Below the pieces are notes generated by a model that was not told where the DNA came from, searched no databases, and saw only the letters and a list, made by a program, of their open reading frames with translations. The translations under genes were made by a program, and so were the position numbers. This document shows, piece by piece, positions 1-10,500 of a DNA stretch of 64,000 bases (position 1 is its first letter; each line of letters starts with the position of its first letter). Origin of the DNA: Liolophura sinensis (lineage: Eukaryota > Mollusca > Polyplacophora > Chitonida > Chitonidae); the NCBI RefSeq assembly GCF_032854445.1, contig NC_088300.1, forward strand, positions 36,313,608 through 36,377,607, read 5' to 3'.

Positions 1-215
1 AGGAAACATGATTGGTTGGCCCGGTGTCATTATAATGTGACTGGGTTGGGTGTCATGTCTGGTGTTTTCAGTGGCGGCAGCACTTTGGCGGCAAGGACTC
101 GCCCAGCCGCGAGAAAACACAATATATGTACACGCACCTACTGACTCCTCGTAGTCATATGACTGAAAAATTATTAAGTAAACCCCAAACATTCATTCAA
201 TCATTCCTCACTTGG
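1..215 (+). repeat. SINE-B2 element, 3' part (5' end outside the window)
   Basis: The segment carries the same 3' end as the tRNA-derived elements near 41.5 and 56.1 kb: the motif GTCATATGACTGAAAAAT followed by a TAAACCCCAAAC-type end and loose TCATTCAATC repeats. The upstream body (CCGGTGTCATTATAATGTGACTGGG and the GGCGGCAGCAC block) matches the reverse complement of copies near 51.0 and 56.4 kb. The 5' head would lie before position 1. Confidence 0.6.
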
Positions 216-2449
216 CACCGAAGCACTAATCCGCCTGGTGTCAGTATGCTGGTGCACCAGTAGAGTGTTTTCCGCACAGTGTTTTAGTGAGTCAGGTCAA
301 TAAATGTATCAGCTTTGAAACCGGTCTGACTCACAACCACGGTGGTACTGTCGAGATATATCCGAAAAATGGTAAAAACGGTGATAAGGGAAATGAGCAG
401 ATAACAGAAAAAAGGTTTTGAAACAACTGGACTTTTCACGATGTATCTGCTACAATCACTTTGGTTTAAGACGCTATTGTAACTGAGCCAAAGACCGGAG
501 CAAAAGATTACAGTATCCTGATGTATGTACTTAGAGTTATGTACCGGACTGAAAAAAAAATGTAGTGTAAGACTAGCCTCTGCGGGAAGTTGTCCGGTTC
601 ACACCTCAGTCAGAATCCATATATCTGAATGTGGTTGGTAGATTTCACATTGAAGCTTTGGACAGTGGCGATTTTCAGCTGGTTGCGTATCTACTGAACG
701 CGGCGATCGCAAATTTTGCAAAAGACATATTAAAAAGAAATCTCAATATGAATATAATCTGACGTTTTACTTAATTTTTGGATGGGTGCTTAACTCCGCA
801 CAATTTTCATTTATACAGCATGTACAGGAAGACCAGCAAATGTGAGATTTGCGGATGGAGGAAAGTGGAATCCCAGGAGTAAAGCCACAGTTGATCGCAG
901 AGTACCTGATAAATACCATGACTCAAAGCGAGAACAGAGCTTGCAAGGAGTGGGCCCACTTGCACGAATCCCTCTTAACGTTAAGAGCTCGTAAATACCG
1001 TGACTATCAGCACTGTAGGCATAACGTCGCCATGGTAGTTACGTGTTCTTAATGTTAAGGGCTTTGTGTGAGTGGGCCTGAACTGGAGGTCGAAATCTCT
1101 TCTGTCACAAGAACAACGCTTTGCAGACTAGCCAACGCCCCAGTAACTACATACAGCATCAGCGCTTCCCAAAGTCATTTATATGTTCAGTCCTGCAAAA
1201 GGTTTCCTGTTGAGGTATATAGCGATGTTAACAATGTGAACAGGCCGTGGTTCTTTGAAATTATTATACACATAAAAGGCAGGTCACAGATTTAACTATT
1301 CGTAGGTTTTGTAGTTTGTGAGAGGTTTAATTCATAAATGACATGGTTAGATTCATGGGTGGAGGGAACCTGCCAGGAGTATAAGAGGATGGTTACATTT
1401 ATGAGTGGAGGAAACCTGCCAGGATTAACCACTAACCTGACAAATTACAGAAAAACTGTCCGACATACAGATATGCACATCACAAAGGACCTAGTATACA
1501 CTAAGGTGGAGTATCGGCCCTGGAGTGCCGCGATAAGGAAGTGTAAATTTCTAAATCCCAGCACAGTCCTGTAAATATCCGAATCAGGAGTATAAAACTT
1601 AGTCAAAACACACACAAAACTTATGTGGCCATAATAGAGATGGTTGCTTATTAGTAATAACCCTCTAAACATGATCAAATCTTTTCGTTCAAACGAATTA
1701 TGGTGTTTTTAATTTACAGCATGAAGATCAGCGTTAATATATCTTTACTTAAACTTTCATATGTGTATTTATAGGTGCTGTCAAAGTTTCGGTAGGGCGT
1801 AAAACACCAATCACCTAAGTAAAAGTTTCGTTTTGATTAATGATTGTCTTCATATGTTCAGTTGTTCAGTTTTACCATATTTTGGAATGTTTGAAATCCG
1901 TATTTCTAACGTAGACCTGAGGCATACTTCCCAGTGCAGTAGTTTAACGAAATCATTACTGACGGCAGGTTCCATCACCAGGAAGAATTCGAATCTTACA
2001 TTTGATATATATTTATTTAATCCATTGGTGAATTTCTTTGTGCTTAAGAGTTTTTCAGAAAGTTACATTTGTGGTGCAGTGATTTTCCTCACTCTACGGG
2101 GTTTGATGCCAAAAAAAAAAAAAATTAAACATATTTGAGTGTGACGGGAGCAGGCTACCATTTTCCCACTTTATGACCTATACATCCCTTCACTGCATGT
2201 TTGAATCCTTATGAGTCGCACGTTCATCATATAACAGGAAAAAGAAGAGTAATACAAAAAGTGAAAAAAGAAGTAGCCTTTCGAGTGTGTCAGCAGCTGT
2301 CACCCAAAGCTATTGTCAGTTTCGCTTCTTGAAGAGCACAGTATCTTGTACTGGTGACCGATTCACCGCCTTACCATATCACGCAGTCAAAATTTTAGTC
2401 ATTAAAATCGGTATGTTCCTTTTTTCTATTTTAGATCTTTTTTTTTACA

Positions 2450-2580
2450 GGGACTTGCAAAGAATTTGCGTTGTCAAGCAATATTTTGACCTTGTTACTT
2501 AAGAAATAACAATTTTAAAGTAATCTGAAATGTTGACTTAAGTCTAAGATCTCTTCGTGATCCCGGGGACTTGGTGCTTT
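2450..2580 (+). repeat. Dispersed repeat, copy 1 (second copy 56900-57017)
   Basis: The order of blocks GTTGTCAAGCAAT, AAATAACAATTTTAAAGT, TTGACTT and GATCCC.GGGACTGG-like sequence is shared with 56900-57017 over about 115 bases with scattered substitutions and small indels. It has no open frame of note. Its class is unknown. Confidence 0.55.
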
Positions 2581-3474
2581 TCTGGTACACCCGACACACA
2601 AGCAGTTAGAGCGGGGGAATCTCCAGATCAATGTCAACGTACCGCTTTGAACCCTCCCCATGTATGTCTAAGAGATTCATAACCAACCAGCGACGGCACA
2701 CTCACATCAGTCACTGTAGAACACCAAAATGGTAAATGTTCATACAACATAGCGCTATGAAGTTTACGTTGTTACTTAAGTCGTGTGTGGACTTCCGACA
2801 TAAGCCATTATCGTCCGGTCAGCTCTTTCAGAATACAGTCTATCCAGACAAGTAACATACCGTTAGAGCTTTTATACCACATCCTGAAAAATGCCTAAAA
2901 AGAACAGCCAAGGATTAAATGACCTGAGTGGAGAATATGTAATTCACATGTGTATCTCTGTCTATACCTGTTCTTTGACTACAATGGGAGAAACGGTTTT
3001 TTGCTAAAGCTAATGAATGTCTTCATGCATTAGTGGTGAGATGAGGTACGTCTATATCAAGGAACGTGCTAACAAACTACTATAGGGTTTACATGTACGC
3101 ATATATGTCAAATGAAACGCTGAAAACAATGATTCTGAAAATTATCCAAGGCTAAGTGTAGAATTATAAATATCTGAAATCGTTCACTTATATGGCTTTC
3201 TTAAAAATTCAGTATTGAGAATTTCCTCATAAATTAAAGCACTTATTTCCTTACGTATGTATTTGGTTACGTAAGGAGTTTCCTTACGTAAGAGTATATC
3301 TCGATTCCTTAATCTATTTTGTCTCACAAACCACCGATTTCACTGAACAAACTTTGATCAAGGTAGATTGTCAATGACTAGAATATCATAGTCCGTACCA
3401 GGGACAATAAACTCTTTCATGTGCTAGGTTACAGGTCCAGATGTTTTTAAAATCCAAAAACATTTAAATCTTAT

Positions 3475-3706
3475 GACAGCAGATATCAGAACTAATCACC
3501 AACGGAAGAATTTACTGATTTATTCCGTAATAACTAAGAAAATTTAGATTCTACTACATTAATGGTTGCGGTATATTCTATCTGCACAGCAAACGTCAGA
3601 TTGTACGTTTGTTATTATCTGTTGACAGCAGATATCAAAATTAATGACCAATGGAAGAATTTACTGATTTATTCCGTAATAACTAAAATGATTTAGATTC
3701 TTCTAC
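3475..3706 (+). repeat. Two-copy direct repeat, spacing about 149 bp
   Basis: GACAGCAGATATCA at 3475 and again at 3624 begins two near-identical blocks of about 80 bases, both containing GAAGAATTTACTGATTTATT. The blocks are separated by about 70 bases of unrelated sequence. Confidence 0.75.
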
Positions 3707-4455
3707 GGAAATTCCTTTTATTGGAGGCTACCACAAATGGCGCTAGGCATGAGATAAAATTAAGCATCGATCCTTATATCAACGCATTGTCAGGGAGGCT
3801 ACTGTTGTAGAGTTGATTCTGAAAGTGAAATATATGCGGGGTGGGTCAAGTCCGAATGATTAAGATGCCTTCTTTCAAACACTTTCAGGGTAAACGAGGT
3901 GTTGGTTATATCCCAGATCAGAATCGTAGAGATTTCCCCCTCTCTAATAATGCTTTCTTTATGGGTGAAAACCTGTCTGTCACATTACGACGACCAGAAG
4001 GATAAACCTGAGGTGATTTCTTATAATTTAATAAATAACACTGTATGTTTTGGTGTTCTATGGAATGTTCAAGAATGCAAGAGTATATATGTATAAAATA
4101 CAATAAAGACAAAAATTAATTCCCGAGATAAAGAATCATTACAAAGCACTTTTAGAGTTTTCGTAAATTTCTTAATAATTTACTTTCATCGATTAGGAAT
4201 AACTCAGTAAACAAGACTTAACTGGAGTTACATGTAGGTGTAAATTTACTTTTAAATTGCTACATTCATGCAGCGTCTCTAAAACGAATAATCACTCATC
4301 ACAAGAAATTAAAGAGTATATTGAGTCTTGCCAAATTTAAAAAAAAATGCTTGAATAATTTGGATAACGTAAAGGACCAAATCTTGAACAACGTAACAGA
4401 TGGTTTGGTTTACACGGTCCTTAACAGCAAGATCAGGGACTGAAGAGACTCTCTC

Positions 4456-4464
4456 TATATATAG
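4456..4464 (+). promoter_or_regulatory. TATA box, candidate core promoter of S1
   Basis: TATATATAG sits 50-58 bases upstream of the S1 start codon at 4514. With a start of transcription about 30 bases downstream, the 5' UTR would be only about 25 nt. No other TATA-like element of this quality lies closer to the gene. Confidence 0.55.
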
Positions 4465-4513
4465 GCTAACCTAAGGTCAGTTGTTGCGTTAACTGAACAT
4501 TTGGAATTTCAAC

Positions 4514-7500
4514 ATGTTGCTGTATTTGGGATTAGCGTTGATCCTGTGCCAATCTAATGCACTGTTCTTTGGTAATAACGGGGGTGAGTATACAATATGA
4601 TCATATAAGGAACATAAGGATATAGTTTAAGATTGTGTAATTTCATATAATAACATTTTGTGTGTTTTAACTCGTGTATATATATATTATTATGTTTGTC
4701 CATGTTCAGGAACCTGTTTTGAAGCGAGCAGCCACATATACATACAAGCGTGCCCTGAAACTTATTTTCAATTTTAAACATAGGTTAACGATACAGATAT
4801 AATTATGAAAAGAGGACGTGTTCTGTGTAAGAGATGAGAATTTCTTTTTCACCAGGTACCGTCCAAACAACCTGGTTAACTACTCTGGATATAACGCTGA
4901 TATGTGTGACTCCTAAACATGGTTTATCGCTTCCATTCATGTACATGGATCAGTGCTTGCCCGTTTCTATATTTATACTACAGAGAAAGTCTTTGGTTGT
5001 ATTTAATTTTCATCTAACAAACATATACAACTTACAAGTTTTACATTTATTGTACTTAAGAACGTAGATGTGTGTTAAAAATGCCTGAACATCCACTTTC
5101 TCCTTTTCAGACAAATGGGACGCTCTTAAGGGTAAGTCAATCCTTATGATAGTCAGAGAGATGTACATGGTATTGTCAATTTGGATGCTTTGAGTGACCT
5201 AATCTCTTTTCAGCCTTGGTCAAAGATTCACCAGAACCGAGTCATCTACCTGGCTAAGCTGTCTATGGAAATATTATGAAACCAGACGGACGATGATGAA
5301 AACACACAAAACTCCCTTGATATCCCTTATGTAGCCAATTCCCAGAGATGAAAACTGAAATAGCTATATAAACCTAGTTAATCCGCAGTATGCCTAACCT
5401 TGACCTTTTATACCCCGGGTAGATACAGGTAGATGGTAATGGATAAATAACATCACTGTCATTTCTCATCGTTGAAACTTCAGATGTTATCGAGTACTGT
5501 ACACTTCGAGTTCGATGAGAGTCATGTGTGGCACTGGTCGATTCAAGCTTGTATCTAGCAGATTCAGTGTGCATGATCGAGGACGTGGAGATTTTTGAAT
5601 CCTTTTCAGCAATGACTGAAGAAAAATGGAGATTACCTCAATTCTAGCCACAATGTCCACCCTTATCTGCAGTTGGCGCCCTGTGGCAAAGACAAAGGCG
5701 TTGTTGGACGCCATGGACAAAGAACTGTTCTAGGCGTGGTATAAATATAAGCGTCAAGTCCGACATTCCTAAAGCCGTCAACCAAAATAAAGGTTCCGGG
5801 TCAGTAATCGTGCGATCAGTTTCCAAAACAACGTTTAGCACAAGCCACATATATCAAAAGTATATATACAGTAAGAAATTAATATAAGACGGTTTCATGC
5901 AAAAAGAAGCTGTCAACAGTTTCCAATGCTCATGAAAAGACGCAAGGATTGTTCCAGGTGTATCTATTAAAGACATAAATTGTTAGAGATTCAATTAAAG
6001 ATTCATTAGGGACAAATAATTATTTGATTTGTTGTCTCCGGGCAGTTACATGGGACATCAACCCTCTCAGCAGTTTTGCCTTCGCTAGCATGCCTAGGAC
6101 GGTGGGTGAGGCGAGAAACGAGGGATTCACACAAGAGACGTCCAGATGTGAAGGTGAGTAACAGGATTCTCACAAGAGACGTCCAGATGTAAAGGTGAGT
6201 AACAGGATTCTCACAAGAGGCGTCCAGATGTGAAGGTGAGTAACAGGATTCTCACAAGAGACGTCCAGATGTAAAGGTGAGTAACAGGATTCTCACAAGA
6301 GACGTCCAGATGTGAAGGTGAGTAACAGGATTCTCACAAGAGACGTCCAGATGTAAAGGTGAGTATCAGGATTCTCACAAGAGGCGTCCAGATGTAAAGG
6401 TGAGTAACAGGATTCTCACAAGAGGCGTCCAGGTGTGAAGGTGAGTAACAGGATTCTCACAAGAGGCGTCCAGATGTGAAGGTGAATAACAGGATTCTCA
6501 CAAGAGACGTCCAGATGTAAAGGTGAGTATCAGGATTCTCACAAGAGGCGTTCAGATGTGAAGGTGAGTAACAGGATTCTCACAAGAGGCGTCCAAATGC
6601 GAAGGTGGGTAAGATAGAATTCACACAAGAAACAATCAAATACGAAGGTGAATAACATATCCAAAAAATTCCCACGAAATTATCCATTGTTTATCTTAGT
6701 ATAACTGTAAAATTGCCAGGCTTAGAAATTATTATACCCAGACCCAAATTTATTAAATAAATAAATGTATGAAATGAGTGTATGATAAACCATATTTATT
6801 AAAATAATAGCATGGTCTTAAAGATAACCACTGGAAGGAATACCCTTGAGCATAACAAGAATTAATATATGGAGTAATTGGTAACAAATCGTATTTTATG
6901 ATCTTCGTTTAGCATCAGCTTCTAAACCCTTCCTCGGCAGTCGTTACCTGAAGGACGGGGACAATGCAGTCATGTTGTTATATGATCGCCATGGTTACAT
7001 TGCCGGCATCCAAGTTGGTGTGAGTATCCACGTGATTTCAAAAGTAACCCACAGTTTATACATTGTGTTAATCACAACGAAAATGACGTAGACTAGACGT
7101 AGACTGCTTGGTCAGCAGTGGGTGAACAGATACGTTGCTTAGGTAAATATAAGGGAATTCCGAATGACTTAATGATGTCTTCTCATCGCATTTATGGCAA
7201 TAACGCTCGACGCATATGTATACTATAGACAGTCTTCTATATCAGCTCTGTACTTTGGAAGGGGTAATCGCAGGTCAATTGTTTATTAAGGTATGGACGT
7301 CGCCTCTATAATTTCGTCTAGAAGTTTCATTTCGATAATTTTGAAAAGCTTCCACATAATCTGGATAGGAAAGGCTTTAACATCAGATCTATACTTTCTA
7401 GAGGTTAAAACATCAGCTCGATACTTTGGAAAGGCTAAAACATCAGTTCGGCGATACTTTGGAAAGGATAAAACATCAGCTAGATACTTTGGAAAGGCTA

Positions 7501-10500
7501 AAATATCAGCTGGAAACATTGGAAAAGCTAAAACATCATTCCTATGCTGTGGATAAGCTAAAAGATCAGCCTGATACTTTAGAAAGGCAAACATCAGCCC
7601 GATACTTTGGAAAGCCTAAAACATCAGCCCATTGCTTTTGAAAGGTTAAAATATCACCTGCTTTAGAAAGGAATGTATGATATAACGTGCAAAAATCAAA
7701 CTTGTAACTAAGGTTTATGTTGAACGTTGTTTTGGAAATTGGCTTCGCTATTTTTGAATACCGGAACTTTCATTGTGGTTGACGTCTGGTACACGAACGT
7801 CTGTATCGATGCCAACATTTAAACCCCGAGACAAACCATCACAATACGTCAGTGTGTCGTGTTTCGCTCACTAAAACTGTAAGGAAGAATAGAGGAAGGC
7901 GTGTCAGCGGATCACGACCTAGTGTTATGTATCTTGTACCCTCTCTCTCACACCTGGTATTTGTTATACAGTAGACTGGCCTCAACATGCACAAAGACAA
8001 GAGGATTTTCTCAATTCACACCTATCTGCAACAAAATTTTCTTTATGGAATTAACACAACTTATTATGCCGCATTTTACCAATTACATTTGACCATTTGG
8101 CAACGAACACGTTGTTGTTGCTGTTCCGGTTTTGCTCTCCATGCATGTAATCTTTTACATAGACTAATTTGAGTATAACCCCATCTGTATCACACTATAT
8201 GATATTTTCTAAATATCATTTCTCTACATTCTTTGGAGAATGCTTTTGATACTTTTAGAACTACGTAAGTAGATATTGCTAGCATAAAAGCAAACAAGTC
8301 TTTCTTACTCTCGTATAATACATTCCATTAACTGAGCCTTCTTGTTTTGGAAAATCTTGCGAGTGTCAATATTAAGTTAAAAATAAACCGCAGAATGAAG
8401 TTGTTAAAACGATTCTGACAGTTAAAAACAAATTATTAACAACTTTACGTGGGCCCAGTAGTTGGATGTTAATTCTTTTCCTCACAACTGATACATAAGT
8501 CACGTGTTTTGTTCTGTAAAACTATACGGAAAAAGGTAATTCAGTTCAGCACCCACCTTGTATTCTATTTCGACCCCCTCCCCCATCCCTACTTCTTACA
8601 CCTGTTGTTTTTCTGAAGTCACGGGTCAAGCTACGGGTCAGAAAGAAGGCTGACCTGAAACATGCACCCAGATAATGTACTACCTGATATACTCCTACCT
8701 ATCATTGATTATAGCACGAAAAACCGTTATTAGAAGACTATGTTTATTTCACAAAGCGAAAACATCTGTTAAATAGGTCATTAATCTAGATCATAAAATT
8801 ACAGAGCACATTGCATTTTTAAGAGCCGTAGATTGATTGGACATAGAGGCATATGATGCTTTGTTATATAGTTTACTTATGTTATGAAACTCTCCCATTA
8901 ACATACTACAAAACCAACAAACTTTTTATCTGAATATAGTTTCAACATTCTCCTTTACAAAAATTTATTTTCCTTTAATAAAAATCCTTTATTGGCAATA
9001 TTGGGTTTGGAAGCACATTTTGAAGCCAATAGGACGCTAAAGAAAATATAGTCATTCCATCGAGTCTCCGCCATGGATGTTTCCACTGAGGTCTGCATTT
9101 ATAGAAAAGGTCCGGATATAAACATCCAGTCTAATGACCTGGTCCTATATTCCATCTAAACTAATCACCAGTGTACTATTTTCATGAATAGGAAGTCAAA
9201 TACTTGTCCACAGAGTATGAAAGTCAGTTTGCATTATATAGTCCAGTGTTAAATCTGTGTAGTATACTACCGCCGTAAACCATATCAAATCCAGTTTTCA
9301 TTATATAACCCATTTGTTAAATCTGTGTAGTATACAATCGCCATAAATCATATCAAATCCAGTTTTCATTATATTGTTCAGTGTAAAATCTGTATAGTAT
9401 ACAACCGTCGTAAATCATATCAAATCCAGTTCTCATTATATAGCCCATTTGTTAAATCTGTATAGTATACAACCGCCATAAATCATATCAAATCTAGTTT
9501 TCATTATATTGTCCAGTGTTAAATCTGTGTAGTATTCAACCGCCATAAATCATATCAAATCCAGTTTTCATTATATTGTTCAGTGTAAAATCTGTATAGT
9601 ATACAACCGCCGTAAATCATATCAAATCCAGTTCTCATTATATAGCCCATTTGTTAAATCTGTGTAGTAAAAAACCGCCATAAATCATATCAAATCCAGT
9701 TTTCATTATGTTGTCCAGTGTAAAATCTGTATAGTATACAACCGCCGTAAATCATATCAAATCCAGTTTTCATTATATAGCCCATTGTTAAATTTGTGTA
9801 GTATACAACCGCCATAAATCATATTCTGTTAGGTAAATTCGTCCTGTACCACACGGAATATCGTAAGCTCTCTCTTGTCCTTGGCCAAATTGGCAATACT
9901 TGATGCAGTGCCGGTCATTCTGGTATAACACATGTGTACTACCAAATACTGCTTCCTGATAATTTCCATGTACCTCAGAATAAACTTTATTGTAAATGTT
10001 CATATAAATGCTTACATAATGGCAACTTATACACCCCTTAGCCTCATGGCGTAAGCATTTCTATTACGTAGAAATGCTTAAATATGCGAATAATATGCCT
10101 TCAGACATCAACCTTGTAAGAGCGTCTGATATTTGAGGAAAGATTCGATATTCAGAGTCAGGGTTTTGTCATTGGTGATTTTCACGTGTTATTATATGAA
10201 GGACAACTGCATGAAGAGTTCAACTACAACAACGACGACACTGGGATAGCCATGTTATATACTGTACATGTATTTGAATTTTGCATGCACAGCCATGTTT
10301 CGACCCTTACATTAAAATTTCACATGGTTTTCACACCAAGTTTACACAAAGGCTTCATTTTTAGAACAACTGAACCTGTCAGTCGTCTAAGATTTGAAAC
10401 CTTCGTGAATAACTCTTTTCAAAGACAGGACTGAACGTACGTACCTTGTACTATTTCCAGATTCCGAAAGGCCTTCCTCGTAACTACCCATCCTCCATGA

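Larger units (their letters stand above)
216..4450. other. Region without a supportable gene
   Basis: Only short open frames without splice-consistent neighbours occur here. Contents I can name are a dispersed repeat around 2450-2580 with a second copy near 56900-57017, a two-copy direct repeat at 3475-3706, and a short inverted repeat of the type CCTTACGTA / TTACGTAAGG around 3250-3285. Stretches around 900-1080 resemble, in inverse orientation, sequence near 16250-16400. Confidence 0.55.

Noticed and set aside
3250-3300. Inverted repeat CCTTACGTA / TTACGTAAGG as a transcription terminator
   Set aside because: Such hairpin terminators are bacterial; in this eukaryotic intergenic region the short stem has no supporting context.
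6112-6660. CRISPR-like array
   Set aside because: The 41-bp units are contiguous, with no unique spacers, and contain an animal splice donor.
7286-7594. Open frame of 102 codons on the minus strand with repeated FPKYRADVLA-like motifs, and overlapping frames on the plus strand
   Set aside because: They are produced by a 30-bp minisatellite whose unit is a multiple of three; both strands are open and it lies inside an intron of S1.
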